DNA of 39,791 bases from an uncultured Bacteroidales bacterium. Its GTDB lineage: Bacteria > Bacteroidota > Bacteroidia > Bacteroidales > Muribaculaceae. Made by a program: the position numbers and the translations under genes. The notes below the pieces were generated by a model that made no database searches, was not told where the DNA came from, and saw only the letters and a list, made by a program, of their open reading frames with translations. Numbering within the stretch: position 1 is the stretch's first letter; each line of letters starts with the position of its first letter. The stretch is from NCBI GenBank assembly GCA_902784675.1, contig CACZVR010000011.1, forward strand, positions 1-39,791, in the 5' to 3' direction. Below are positions 16,234 through 25,017 of this stretch, piece after piece.

Positions 16234-16244
16234 GTTTTCTCACC
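16220..16244. promoter_or_regulatory. Perfect palindrome over the symporter -33 box (possible operator)
   Basis: GGTGAGAAAA and TTTTCTCACC form a perfect 10-bp inverted repeat with a 5-nt spacer GCAAG. The -33 TTG of the symporter promoter falls inside it, so a dimeric repressor bound here would block transcription. The alternative is a terminator for the LRR gene upstream, but no T-run follows. Confidence 0.45.
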
Positions 16245-16313
16245 ATTATCCGATAACGACCCTCGCCGAGGCATGAACGCATCGGTGATATTCCTGATGC
16301 AGGATGTTGTAGG

Positions 16314-16958
16314 CTACATTTCGACGATGTTGCCGAAGTATTCGCTCCAGTCAGAGTTCTTGTAGGCCGCTGCCGAGCCGGCAGGCACATGCAGGGTGCG
16401 TGACGAGTAGTTCTCGTCTTCAAGATAGAAGACATGGAAACCAAGCTCTAACTGTGCCGGGTCGGCGATGTAGCAATACACGTCGGTGAGGCTCGTGCAG
16501 TTCTGGAAGGCCCATATCTTGATCTCGGTGACGCCGGCAGGGATATTCACCCGGGTGATGGCAGTGCAGCCCTCAAAGGCGGCCGATCCAATCTCGGTGA
16601 GTTTGGCGGGGAGTTCCAGTGCCGACAAGGCTGTGCAGTTCTCAAAAGCGTGGTCGCCAATCTCGGTCACTGAGGCAGGGATGGTCACCTCGGTGAGTCC
16701 GTCACAGTTGCTGAACGCATAGGCGTTGATTTTGGTGACAGGATAGGTCGTGTCGCCGATGGTCACCGAAGCGGGAATCGTCACATTGCCGCTGTAATGG
16801 TCACCGTCCTCGCCCTGGTCGCAGACGATGGCAAAGTCGTCCCACAAGTCGGAGATGTAGTAAACACCATCGACTTCAAAATCATAGGCCATTGCAGTTG
16901 CGGGCAAGAGGACGGCCAGCAGCAGTAATGAGGTCTGAAGTAATCTTTTCATTTTCAT
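16314..16958 (-). CDS. Secreted BspA-like leucine-rich-repeat protein
   Basis: 214-aa exported protein. The signal peptide ends ATAMA-YDF (about residue 24). Three to four BspA-type LRR_5 repeats of about 23 residues occupy roughly 75-160, with the pattern (V/L)TEIGxxAFxNCTxLTxVxIPAxVTEIG. The C-terminal segment LHVPAGSAAAYKNSDWSEYFGNIVEM is the usual cap of this family. Such proteins mediate adhesion or binding at the surface, but nothing here identifies a ligand or an anchor. The ATG at 16952 (MKRLLQT) is an alternative start. It is transcribed divergently from the next gene. Confidence 0.88.
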   Translation of the reverse strand: MKMKRLLQTSLLLLAVLLPATAMAYDFEVDGVYYISDLWDDFAIVCDQGEDGDHYSGNVTIPASVTIGDTTYPVTKINAYAFSNCDGLTEVTIPASVTEIGDHAFENCTALSALELPAKLTEIGSAAFEGCTAITRVNIPAGVTEIKIWAFQNCTSLTDVYCYIADPAQLELGFHVFYLEDENYSSRTLHVPAGSAAAYKNSDWSEYFGNIVEM

Positions 16959-16997
16959 TTGGGTTGTTTAGTTAATACTTTTTGGCTATTTGGCATA

Positions 16998-17005
16998 CAA
17001 AGTTA
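16998..17005 (-). promoter_or_regulatory. -7 box of the LRR protein gene
   Basis: The complement reads TAACTTTG, a perfect TAnnTTTG, 40 nt before the start. No -33 TTG at proper spacing. Confidence 0.5.
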
Positions 17006-17049
17006 TAGTTTTTTTTCTTGACCATAGGACACTTTCGGTATTTTTTGTC

Positions 17050-17057
17050 TATATTTG
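17050..17057 (+). promoter_or_regulatory. -7 box of the secreted protein gene at 17112
   Basis: TATATTTG, a perfect TAnnTTTG, 54 nt before ATG 17112. No clear -33 TTTG at proper spacing. Confidence 0.5.
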
Positions 17058-17111
17058 CACTATAATCCACAAGATTAACCGATATCTATTAATATTTTAA
17101 CTAAAATGCTT

Positions 17112-18344
17112 ATGAAGAAATTATCATTACTTTTCTTGAGTGTTGCCATTGCCCTGGGTGCATCGGCAACGGCGAAGTTCCACGGTAACGCCTATCGTCC
17201 GCTGGGCAAGGCGACAACTGCCACCACAACGAAGGCTCCCTCGCGTGTTGACATCATCACCGAGCAGCCCGAGGGCACATTAGTGAAGTACACCCGTGGC
17301 GGTGAGTTTATCACGGTGAGCCTGTATGGCTACAGTGCCGAAGATCAGTTGGGTAGAGTGAAGGTGGTCTATGCTGATGACGGCAAGACTGTTTACATCA
17401 AGGATCCGTTGTGCTATGCCGAGGGCGTGGGCGCTTGGGTGTATGGTGAATTGAGTGATGACGGCTCGACCATCACCGTGCCGCTGGGACAGTATGTTTC
17501 CTATAACGAGGATTATGGTTATGGCTTGATTTTGTCATGGGGTTCGACCATGGCCATGGACTTGGGCGAAGGCTTCTATTGGGTAGAGTATTTTGCTGAC
17601 GAGACGGTGACCGAAGTGACCTATGCCGTTGATGCTGAAAACGGCACCATCACACTGCTGGGTGCCTCGGGCGATGCCAGCGCCGATGAGCCCTACTGTT
17701 ATGAGGCCACCGGTCTTGCTGGCGTGTGGGACGATGACGGCTCGATGGCCACCATCGAGTGGGGTTCCACCTGGGCTGAGTTGGGTGATATAGCGCCTGC
17801 CGTTCCCGCCAATCCCGACGTGCTTGAGTTCTTTGACTGTGGAGACGACAGCGGTTACACACGTTTTGACTTCAACATCAACCTGGATGACGTTGACGGC
17901 AAGCCGATGGATACCGACTGCTTGACCTACAGTATCTTTATGGATAACGACCAGCTGTACACCTTTGACTACAACACCTATGGTGCACAGAACGGCTTTG
18001 ACACCGACATGACTGAGATTCCCTACGGTTACAGTGGTGCGGACTTCTACCTGCGTCGCGTTTATTTCTACGCTACCAACATGGGTGACGAGCCGTTGTT
18101 CACCTGGCGCATCGGTATCCAGCTGAACTACACGATTAACGGTGTGACCAACAAGTCGGACATTGTTTACCTTGAGGTTTATCCGCAGCCCACGGCAGTC
18201 AACGAACTTGACGGTGCCAAGAGCATCACTGGCGTGCGCTACTTCAATGTTGCAGGCCAGGAGATGGCACAGCCCAACGGTTTGACCATCGAGGTGACGA
18301 CCTATAGCGACGGCACAACCAGCGCTGCGAAAGTGGTTTTTTAG
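17112..18344 (+). CDS. Secreted protein with T9SS-like C-terminal signal
   Basis: 410-aa exported protein of unknown function. The signal peptide MKKLSLLFLSVAIALGASA is followed by a beta-rich module (GTLVKYTRGG...KTVYIKDPL...ITVPLGQYV) that recurs twice in the protein at 34576-36888, so the two are distant relatives. The last 40 residues (ITGVRYFNVAGQEMAQPNG...VTTYSDGTTSAAKVVF) resemble short Por/T9SS type A C-terminal sorting domains of Prevotella-like bacteria, suggesting export and surface attachment by that route. ATG 17112 (MKKLS) is preferred to 17106 (MLMKK). The TAG stop is the first part of a heptamer repeat array. Confidence 0.75.
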   Translation: MKKLSLLFLSVAIALGASATAKFHGNAYRPLGKATTATTTKAPSRVDIITEQPEGTLVKYTRGGEFITVSLYGYSAEDQLGRVKVVYADDGKTVYIKDPLCYAEGVGAWVYGELSDDGSTITVPLGQYVSYNEDYGYGLILSWGSTMAMDLGEGFYWVEYFADETVTEVTYAVDAENGTITLLGASGDASADEPYCYEATGLAGVWDDDGSMATIEWGSTWAELGDIAPAVPANPDVLEFFDCGDDSGYTRFDFNINLDDVDGKPMDTDCLTYSIFMDNDQLYTFDYNTYGAQNGFDTDMTEIPYGYSGADFYLRRVYFYATNMGDEPLFTWRIGIQLNYTINGVTNKSDIVYLEVYPQPTAVNELDGAKSITGVRYFNVAGQEMAQPNGLTIEVTTYSDGTTSAAKVVF

Positions 18345-18424
18345 GCTTTAGGCATTAGGCTTTAGGTATTAGGTATTAGGCTTTAGGTATTAGGCTTTAG
18401 GTTTTAGGCTTTAGGCTTTAGGGG
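18341..18424 (+). repeat. TTAGGnn heptamer array 1 (12 units)
   Basis: Twelve consecutive 7-bp units TTAGGCT, TTAGGCA, TTAGGTA, TTAGGTT and TTAGGGG, with no break in phase. The gene's TAG stop (18342-18344) lies within the first unit. Only the last two positions vary. Confidence 0.95.
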
Positions 18425-18442
18425 TATCCACGTACCTTTTGC

Positions 18443-18488
18443 CTCACGCTAAGGCGCTAAGACGCAAAGATTATTTGTGGCATCCGCA
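18443..18488. repeat. Interspersed repeat copy (CTCACGCTAAG / GGCATCCGC)
   Basis: CTCACGCTAAGGCGCTAAGACGC...TTTGTGGCATCCGCATT is a second copy of the arrangement at 14406-14448. The GGCATCCGC end abuts the insertion-sequence relic at 18494. Confidence 0.6.
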
Positions 18489-18493
18489 TTCCG

Positions 18494-18541
18494 TGAACTG
18501 CACTCCAAAAGTTTTGTGTCTAACTTTTGGGGTGCAGTTCA
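18494..18541. mobile_element. 48-bp relic made of two insertion-sequence ends
   Basis: TGAACTGCACTCCAAAAGTT (18494-18513) and AACTTTTGGGGTGCAGTTCA (18522-18541) are 20-bp terminal inverted repeats with one mismatch and only 8 nt between. They are flanked by the direct repeat TTCCG (18489-18493 and 18542-18546), as expected for a target-site duplication. The repeat extends on one side to AGACACAA, a terminus I associate with IS3-family elements in this phylum. No transposase remains. As RNA it would also form a long hairpin. Confidence 0.65.
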
Positions 18542-18645
18542 TTCCGTGGTGACGGGGTGCGGATGTTTTTCTGATTAAGGAAATGAGGCGGGTGTTGCCC
18601 ATCGGAGGTGTTTGCCACATTGTTGCTTGTTGATGGACGGTTGGG

Positions 18646-18665
18646 GCCGCGACGGGAGTCGCGGC
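18646..18665 (+). repeat. Interspersed palindrome copy P2
   Basis: GCCGCGAC-GGGA-GTCGCGGC followed by ACAGGGAACCGGGCTGG. It is the stem variant in which a T/A pair is replaced by C/G on both sides. A short heptamer remnant (TTAGGTA) follows at 18707. Confidence 0.85.
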
Positions 18666-18747
18666 ACAGGGAACCGGGCTGGCGCGGTTTGGTGAGGTAT
18701 AAGGCTTTAGGTATTGGGAGCGTTTTTTCTTGGATAATCAGAATTCA

Positions 18748-18779
18748 TTTGGTTATTAGGGATATAAGATGTATTTTTG
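18748..18779 (+). promoter_or_regulatory. Promoter of the secreted dockerin protein gene at 18841
   Basis: TTTG (18748-18751), 20 nt, TATTTTTG (18772-18779), giving a leader of about 55 nt. Confidence 0.72.
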
Positions 18780-18840
18780 TGAGCGATAAATCTTTATATA
18801 ACCGAAAACTATTAATAACCATCTCTTTAATTTTAAGCTT

Positions 18841-20199
18841 ATGAAGAAAATATTATTTGTTTTGTCGGGAGCTATTGTTGTGCTTATGGCATCGGTCGGC
18901 GTCAATGCGACGACTGTTCCCACCGACATGTATGTTGAGCCGGGGACCCATTCCTGTTTAGTCACTTGGGAGGATGAAGACAACAGCGCGTGGAACCTGC
19001 GCTACAGGCTGTACTCGGAGGAGTCCGAAGATCCTGTCCTGCTCAACTCGCTGAATGGAACTTCTTATACCAACCAGAGTTATCAGGCTGTCACACTCTC
19101 GGCCCCATGGTCGGGCAACAACGTCTATGGCGGCTATGGAGCGATCTATTTCCGCAATGCTTCCCACCAGTCGGCGACCACCGATGGCTACATCAAGTTC
19201 ACTATTCCCGCAGGCTACCAGAACAAGACCTTCACCGTGAATATTACCACGGCGAGTGGTCAATATGGCAGCGGCAGGTTTGTCGTGGGCTCTACCCAAA
19301 CTGAGGCCGTCCAGTATAACATGAGTGCAACCGAGACTCACAGTTGGGTTGTAACTGGCAGCACAGGTGATGTGATTACCATCACCTCGCCCGAGGATCA
19401 GTACTCTCCTGATATCGCCTTGATTGCTGTTTATTATGTGCCGACGGCTATCGAGTGGACCTATGTGAACAACCTCACCAAGAAGGAATATACTATCGAG
19501 GACCTTGAAATCTCGACCGACTATGAGGTGCAGGTACAGGCTATCGACGATAATGGCACCCTGAGCGATTGGACCAGGGCTGATGTCTTTACCACGCTTG
19601 ACGAAGAGCCCATTGTCCCCACTGTTCACATCCTGGGTGATGTTGACGACCAAGTGTGGGCTTCGGATGCCGGCACCAAGATGGTGTATGATCCCGAAAC
19701 CGAGCTTTACACGGTAACGGTACACATTGAAGCTGATGCGACTTTTGGTTTCACTACCGAGATTGATCCGAACGACGAACTGGGTGGCTGGAATTACGTT
19801 AATCTCTATCGTTTCGGTCCCGAAATCGATGGTGAAGGTCCCTTTGAATTGACCAATGATCGCCTTGGTCAGGAGCTGCCTTTGAGCTGGGACTGGGACC
19901 ACTTCTCGGATATCCATGTGTTGAGTACTGGCGATTACGAGATAACCGTGAGTCTGGAACAGTCATACGTCATCATCGGTAAGGTGAGTGGCACGGAGAT
20001 TAAGCGTGGCGATGTGAACGGCAGTGGAGGCATTGACATGGATGACCTGACGGCCTTGATCAACTACCTGCTGGATGCCAGCTATTCCATCAACATGGCC
20101 AATGCTGCTGCCTGCAACAACGCCGACGATACCACTCTTGTGGACATGGATGACTTGACTGCGTTGATCAACTATCTGCTGACCAACAGTTGGGATTGA
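18841..20199 (+). CDS. Secreted FN3/SusF-like protein with dockerin-like tail
   Basis: 452-aa exported protein with no enzyme motif seen. Signal peptide 1-23 (MKKILFVLSGAIV...GVNA). A fibronectin type III domain appears split: its first strands (HSCLVTWEDEDNSAWNLRYRLYS, about 36-58) and its last (TAIEWTYV...EVQVQAIDDNG...VFTTL, about 202-253) enclose a beta-rich insert. A SusF-like module follows (about 259-385, VHILGDVDDQVW), related to those of the amylase. Two dockerin-like repeats end the protein (390-452; GDVNGSGGIDMDDL, then VDMDDL). It probably binds carbohydrate or helps display. It has its own two-box promoter. Confidence 0.8.
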   Translation: MKKILFVLSGAIVVLMASVGVNATTVPTDMYVEPGTHSCLVTWEDEDNSAWNLRYRLYSEESEDPVLLNSLNGTSYTNQSYQAVTLSAPWSGNNVYGGYGAIYFRNASHQSATTDGYIKFTIPAGYQNKTFTVNITTASGQYGSGRFVVGSTQTEAVQYNMSATETHSWVVTGSTGDVITITSPEDQYSPDIALIAVYYVPTAIEWTYVNNLTKKEYTIEDLEISTDYEVQVQAIDDNGTLSDWTRADVFTTLDEEPIVPTVHILGDVDDQVWASDAGTKMVYDPETELYTVTVHIEADATFGFTTEIDPNDELGGWNYVNLYRFGPEIDGEGPFELTNDRLGQELPLSWDWDHFSDIHVLSTGDYEITVSLEQSYVIIGKVSGTEIKRGDVNGSGGIDMDDLTALINYLLDASYSINMANAAACNNADDTTLVDMDDLTALINYLLTNSWD

Positions 20200-20234
20200 T
20201 AGCGATTCATTAGCTGTCGTAATCTCATGTGGGG

Positions 20235-20253
20235 GCCGCGACAGAGTCGCGGC
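20235..20253 (+). repeat. Interspersed palindrome copy P3
   Basis: GCCGCGAC-AGA-GTCGCGGC with a 3-nt loop, followed by ACAGGGAACTGGACTG. It lies 35 nt after the stop of the preceding dockerin protein gene. Confidence 0.85.
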
Positions 20254-20298
20254 ACAGGGAACTGGACTGAGATTTAGTGAGGGAATCGTTATAAAATG

Positions 20299-20334
20299 GA
20301 TCCCGCCTGGCCCAATCGCGGGTGAGGCGGGATC
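20299..20334 (-). terminator. Hairpin between convergent genes, likely end of the glp-porin transcript
   Basis: GATCCCGCCT (20299-20308) and AGGCGGGATC (20325-20334) form a perfect 10-bp stem with a 16-nt loop. Read leftward, the stem is followed by CATTTTATAA, a moderate T tract, and it lies 92 nt past the porin stop. It could also serve the rightward gene. Confidence 0.5.
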
Positions 20335-20425
20335 ACGGTGATTGATAGGAAAAAGTTCTAATAAAATATTTGGGTATATAGATGGTTGGATATTCTTAGA
20401 TTTTTTCCATTGATCCGTTCAACCA

Positions 20426-21766
20426 TTAGAAGGTGAACTGAACACGGGCTTGAGCCACGTGCATGTTCTTGTCATAGGGAAGGAAGTCCTTCTGCAGACG
20501 GTGGAAGGTGTAGTCAAACATGCACTGCACATAGCGGTTGAAGCTGTAGTTCAAGCCGATGGTGTAGCTGTTTGCCTTACCGCCGCCGACGCTTGAAGAA
20601 GCGTAGGGCCAATCCTCCATATAACCGTTGGGATAGTACTGGTTGCGGCCGATTGCGAAGTACTCACCGTCGTTGACGTCGTTGAGGCTGGTGTAGTTGT
20701 AGCGTGCTACAATCTCCAGTGCCTTGCCGTCGAGTCCACCGAGCAGACCTTCCTGCATGTTGTAGTGGTAGGGATTGCCGAAGATCATGAAACCAGCCTC
20801 GACATAACCACCGTGGAAGTTGTCGTTGCGCAGGGGGTTGGCAGCCAACCACCAGTCATAGGAGCCCCAAGTGTCGATGTTGTTGTTGCTGGCTTCCCAG
20901 AGGGTGTTGCTGTCGCGCTTCTTGGTGGTGTGCTTGTACATGTACTCACCACGCACGAAGAACTTCTCGTTGTGATAGAGCAACTCGGCGCCGGCATCAA
21001 ACACGTTGTTGATCCAGGGCAGGTCGCAGCTCACGAACTGGTCGTCATCGTCAACGTAGGTCTCGAGGGCCTGGCCCAGGTGGAGGGTCTTCTTGAGGAC
21101 GTTGTTGGTCACCTCGCCGCCACCCATGTGGGCAAAGCGAACGTTGGCACCGACATGCAGGGTCTGGTTCTCGTCAACAACGGGACGGAACAAATAGCGA
21201 CCGGCAACGGTCATGCCGTTGAAACCAGCGTCGATCTTGTTGTAGGCGTTCTCGGTGAACACACCCTGATAGGCCATGAAGTGGTTGCTGTTGAACTTGT
21301 AGCTGATACCGAGTTCGCGGCCCTCACCCAGCGCGTTGCTTGAACCGGGACGGCTGATGAAGTGGTAGCTGCCCAGCGAGGTGTTGCGTGCCATGGAACC
21401 GGCGGGGTCGTTGTAGTAACCCACCTTAACGGCATGGGTATTGTCGTTGTTGTCAAGATGGCTGTACTGCAGGAAGATGTTCTTCTGTGCAAACTTGCCA
21501 CCGCCGAAACCGAAGTCGGCATAGAAATACCAATTCTTATAGGTCATCGAGGTGCGGATGCGTGCGTCGGTGATCGAAGCGCCGCTCTGCAGTGGCGTGA
21601 AATCGCTGTTATAGTAAGCAGCGTCGGCCATCATGCGGGCACCCACGGTGAACTTCACTTCCTTCTCAGCGTTCTCGAGCTCCAGGGTGGGATCGGTGTC
21701 GAAATCCTGGGCAGCGGCTGTCAGGGCAAAGACTGCCAGAAGAGGCATCAAAATATATTTTTTCAT
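20426..21766 (-). CDS. Phosphate-selective porin O/P family outer membrane protein
   Basis: 446-aa outer-membrane barrel. Signal peptide 1-20 (MKKYILMPLLAVFALTAAA-Q), then a short acidic stretch, then alternating beta strands (KFTVGARMMADAAYYN, KNWYFYADFGFGGGKFAQKNIFLQY, NSYTIGLNYSFNRYVQCMFDYTFHR) ending in ARVQFTF with a C-terminal Phe. The pattern matches Porin_O_P (OprP/OprO), channels selective for phosphate-type anions. It is the last gene of the glp cluster, 50 nt after glpQ, which suggests it admits glycerophosphodiesters or glycerol-3-phosphate. The start is ATG 21766; the upstream in-frame TTG at 21772 is less likely. Confidence 0.88.
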   Translation of the reverse strand: MKKYILMPLLAVFALTAAAQDFDTDPTLELENAEKEVKFTVGARMMADAAYYNSDFTPLQSGASITDARIRTSMTYKNWYFYADFGFGGGKFAQKNIFLQYSHLDNNDNTHAVKVGYYNDPAGSMARNTSLGSYHFISRPGSSNALGEGRELGISYKFNSNHFMAYQGVFTENAYNKIDAGFNGMTVAGRYLFRPVVDENQTLHVGANVRFAHMGGGEVTNNVLKKTLHLGQALETYVDDDDQFVSCDLPWINNVFDAGAELLYHNEKFFVRGEYMYKHTTKKRDSNTLWEASNNNIDTWGSYDWWLAANPLRNDNFHGGYVEAGFMIFGNPYHYNMQEGLLGGLDGKALEIVARYNYTSLNDVNDGEYFAIGRNQYYPNGYMEDWPYASSSVGGGKANSYTIGLNYSFNRYVQCMFDYTFHRLQKDFLPYDKNMHVAQARVQFTF

Positions 21767-21816
21767 ATTCAAATGTTTCTATTAAATGTTGTTAATGTTA
21801 TTACACCAGTGGCGGA

Positions 21817-23499
21817 TTAGTAACCCAGACGATCGAGCAGAGCCTTGGGATCGGGCACAGTGCTGGGAGCCTGCGAGTTGTCGTAGGTCTTGCCGGGATG
21901 GAAGGGATCGGGCAGTGCGCTGTTGCAACGGAAACCGTTCTCGATCATGTACTGCAACGAGATCTCGCTGCGGTTGGTGAAGTAACCGTCCAGATAAACG
22001 GGAACACTGTTGGTGCCGGTGAAGTTGGTGAAGGGCGTTGCGGGGATGGTGAGACGCAGCAAGTCGTCGAACATCGTGGTGTTGCCCTGTCCGTAGTAGT
22101 CCACATAGTAACCCATGTACTTGGCCATCTGAGCCCAGCTGTCGAAGCTGTAGGGATGGTTCAGCATCTGGCTCTTGCGGATCATGTAGGCCTGCCAGGG
22201 CTGGTTCATCTCGGGATAGTTGTTGGGAGCACCGCTGATAGCCGGACCCATGATGTGGGCACCGTACTCCTGTCCGTAGCGGATGAAGTCGGCATAGCCG
22301 GTGGGGGTGTCGAACGCGATGTCGGTAGCATAGGGGGGCTCGCTGATCCAGAGCAGGAAGCACATGGGGATCTGACCCTTGAAGACGTCGTAGGCGCGAT
22401 GCAGAGCGTCGAACGAGAAGGTTTGCAGGATCACCTTACCGTTGGTGTTACCCACGTTCACCTTGCCGTTGGTGTAGAAACGGCTGTCGGTAGCGGGCTT
22501 GGTGATGATGTTCCAACCGCACTCGGCGAGGACGTTGTAAACGCGCACCTCCATGTCCTTGGGGTTGAGCCAGCTCTCCTTGAACTCGATGTAGATACCG
22601 GGACGGTTGCCGGTGTCCTGATCGTCAACAACATAGGCATTGTCGAAGTCGTACTCCACAAAGTCCATGTACTTGGCAGCGTAGCTGTAGGCCACGTTGG
22701 GATCGTCACACTTAACGGTCTTCTTCTCACTGTTGTAGATCTGCTCCAGGGTCATGCCTTTGTATTTGTCCTTGATGCGGTAGGGCAGCACGCGCACGCC
22801 ATTGGCATCGCGTTTCAGCTTCTTACCCTCGGCAAAGGCGATCTGGTCCTGCAGTGCGGACACATACAGACCGTCGCTGTAGACGAGCTTGCCATCCTGG
22901 AAATAGCCGTTGTGGCTGGCAGCGAAGCCGGGACGAGCCTCCTCGAGGCTGCTGTTATTGAACCAGGTGCCGGCGTCGAGCATCAGCAACTCGGCATAGT
23001 AGTAGGACAGGGTGTAGAACGTGCGGAAGTCGTTCACGTCGCGCTGATACTGAGCGTTGATGTCGTCCTCGGTGAAGATCTGGTTACCGTTCTCGTCCTT
23101 GAAGCTGCGGTAGAAGTCCTTGCGGGTGGTGGGAACGTAGTCGCTGAAGACGTACTGGATGTTGGTAGTGCGCTTCAGGTTCTCATCGTGGTTAGCGAGC
23201 ACGATACCGTCCTTGGTGGCCTGCATATCGCTCTCGAGGTAGTCGGCACCCATTTCACGGGCCCAACGCCACGATGCTTCGGTCTCCTCGGGGGTCCAGA
23301 AGATGGAGCCACGGTGAGCTGCCACTGCATACAGAGGCACATAGTCACGCACCTTTGCCAGATTGTCGGGCAGGACAGAAACCTCGATCCTGCGGGCATC
23401 GGTGTTCTCATTGGTGAACTGCTGTTCATCCTCACATGAGGTGAAGGTCGCGAGCATAACGGCACTCAACAGACCTACTCTAACGAGATTTTTAAGCAT
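21817..23499 (-). CDS. glpQ: Lipoprotein glycerophosphodiester phosphodiesterase
   Basis: Hydrolyses glycerophosphodiesters to glycerol-3-phosphate and an alcohol. 560 aa, longer than periplasmic E. coli GlpQ, with a substantial insertion after the first active-site strands. Lipobox FTSC makes C22 the lipid site, followed by acidic EDE, so it is probably surface-exposed or outer-membrane bound. Catalytic and metal residues of the GDPD family are visible: H62-R63 in AAHRG, E89 and D91 in LESDMQATKDG, and H104 in ANHDENLKRTT. It lies 47 nt after glpT and 50 nt before the porin gene, as one transcription unit. Confidence 0.92.
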   Translation of the reverse strand: MLKNLVRVGLLSAVMLATFTSCEDEQQFTNENTDARRIEVSVLPDNLAKVRDYVPLYAVAAHRGSIFWTPEETEASWRWAREMGADYLESDMQATKDGIVLANHDENLKRTTNIQYVFSDYVPTTRKDFYRSFKDENGNQIFTEDDINAQYQRDVNDFRTFYTLSYYYAELLMLDAGTWFNNSSLEEARPGFAASHNGYFQDGKLVYSDGLYVSALQDQIAFAEGKKLKRDANGVRVLPYRIKDKYKGMTLEQIYNSEKKTVKCDDPNVAYSYAAKYMDFVEYDFDNAYVVDDQDTGNRPGIYIEFKESWLNPKDMEVRVYNVLAECGWNIITKPATDSRFYTNGKVNVGNTNGKVILQTFSFDALHRAYDVFKGQIPMCFLLWISEPPYATDIAFDTPTGYADFIRYGQEYGAHIMGPAISGAPNNYPEMNQPWQAYMIRKSQMLNHPYSFDSWAQMAKYMGYYVDYYGQGNTTMFDDLLRLTIPATPFTNFTGTNSVPVYLDGYFTNRSEISLQYMIENGFRCNSALPDPFHPGKTYDNSQAPSTVPDPKALLDRLGY

Positions 23500-23546
23500 A
23501 AGTTAAATGGTTTTAATGAATAAAATATTGTGATAATTCTTGTGGA

Positions 23547-24974
23547 TTATTTCTTTTCTTCGACGTTGGTGCCCTTGCGGTCAGCGACAAGGTACTGTTC
23601 CTCCTTGTAGGTGAGGGCCATGAAGAAGATGGCGCCCACACAGCCCACGATGAGCAGGATGAACGGCATGTCCCAGCCGCCGGTGCTCTCGGCCACATAA
23701 CCCAGAACGGTGTTGGCCAAGATGGCGGTACCCAGCACGTAACCCATGAAGCCGGTGAGGCCTGCAGCGGTGCCGGCTGCATTCTTTGGTGCCAGGTCAA
23801 GCGCCTGCACGCCGATGAGCATCACGGGGCCGTAGATGAGGAAGCCGATGGCGATCAGACAGGCAATGACCACGTTGAGGTTGGTCATGTTCTGCCAGTA
23901 GATGAAGATGGCAACGATGATGAGCGCCATGAAAATGATGGTGGGCAACGCGCGACGTCCGTTGAAGACCTTGTCGCTGAGCCAACCGCAGAAGATGGTG
24001 CCGGGGATGGCAGCGATTTCATAGGCGAAGTAAGCCCAACCGGCGTTCTTGATGTCCACACCCTGTTCGCTGAGGATGGTAGGAGCCCAGTCCAGACAAC
24101 CATAGCGCACCATGTAGATGAAGGAGTTGGCCAATGCGATGTACCAGAGGAACTTGTTCGAGAGGACAGTGCGGAAGATTTCCTTCACGCTGAGCGACTG
24201 CTCGCTCTTCTTCTCGTCGTAGTTTTTGGAAGCGCTGCCGCTCCACTTCTCGATTGAGGGAAGACCACAGGACTGAGGAGTGTCACGGATGAGCACATAG
24301 GCAATAATCGCAATCAGGATAGCCACTGCAGCAGGGAAGGCGTAGGTGCCGATGAGGAAGTACATCTTGGTGTCGGCGCCATAGAACCATGAGCCGAACC
24401 ACATCGCGCCATAGGCTGCCATGGGGCCGACGAGGGCGCCACCCACGTTGTGGGCGCAGTTCCACACGCTCATCCAGGTGCCGCGCTCCTTGATGGAGAA
24501 CCAGCGGGTCATCACACGTCCGCACGGAGGCCAGCCCATACCCTGGAACCAACCCACGAGGAAGTTGAAGGCACCCATGAGGAAGACGGCGAGACCCTTG
24601 CGCTCGGGATGACCGATGGGGTCAAGCAGCGTGATGGGAACCATCATGAACAGCATGGCGATGGCCGACAGGATCAAGCCCAACGGCAGGAAGCGGCGCG
24701 CATTGCTGCGGTCGCTGATGCTGGCCATGACAAACTTGGAGAAGCCATAGGCGACAGCGTTCATCGCCAGAGCGGTACCCAACATGCCCTTGGTGAAGCC
24801 GAAGGGCTCGAGCATGGGAATCGCCATGGAGAAATTCTTTCTCACCAGGTAGAAGCCGGCATAGCCGATGAAGATGCCGATAAAGACTTGCCAACGCAGC
24901 CTCTTGTACTTGGCATCGGCCTCGGGGCCGGTCTGTTCCGGCTTATAGGCCGGGGGAGCTAAAAAACTTGCCAT
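23547..24974 (-). CDS. glpT: Glycerol-3-phosphate transporter, MFS
   Basis: Inner-membrane antiporter exchanging glycerol-3-phosphate for inorganic phosphate, 475 aa with 12 predicted helices. The organophosphate:phosphate antiporter signature is clear: GYAGFYLVRKNFSMAIP, with R45 at the same number as the substrate arginine of E. coli GlpT, and GWFQGMGWPPCGRVMTRWF then WNCAHNVGGAL. It lies between glpC and glpQ. Related sugar-phosphate carriers (UhpT, PgtP) share the fold, but the gene context supports GlpT. Confidence 0.93.
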   Translation of the reverse strand: MASFLAPPAYKPEQTGPEADAKYKRLRWQVFIGIFIGYAGFYLVRKNFSMAIPMLEPFGFTKGMLGTALAMNAVAYGFSKFVMASISDRSNARRFLPLGLILSAIAMLFMMVPITLLDPIGHPERKGLAVFLMGAFNFLVGWFQGMGWPPCGRVMTRWFSIKERGTWMSVWNCAHNVGGALVGPMAAYGAMWFGSWFYGADTKMYFLIGTYAFPAAVAILIAIIAYVLIRDTPQSCGLPSIEKWSGSASKNYDEKKSEQSLSVKEIFRTVLSNKFLWYIALANSFIYMVRYGCLDWAPTILSEQGVDIKNAGWAYFAYEIAAIPGTIFCGWLSDKVFNGRRALPTIIFMALIIVAIFIYWQNMTNLNVVIACLIAIGFLIYGPVMLIGVQALDLAPKNAAGTAAGLTGFMGYVLGTAILANTVLGYVAESTGGWDMPFILLIVGCVGAIFFMALTYKEEQYLVADRKGTNVEEKK

Positions 24975-25017
24975 AATTTTCTTTAGTTTTTTGTAAGATT
25001 ATGAATGATGTGAGTAT

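Noticed and set aside
18608-18844. Small rightward frame before the 18841 gene
   Set aside because: It spans palindrome copy P2, a heptamer remnant and the promoter of the next gene.
21898-23439. Long rightward frame opposite glpQ
   Set aside because: Same shadow effect: Val/Gly-rich translation opposite a gene with intact catalytic motifs.
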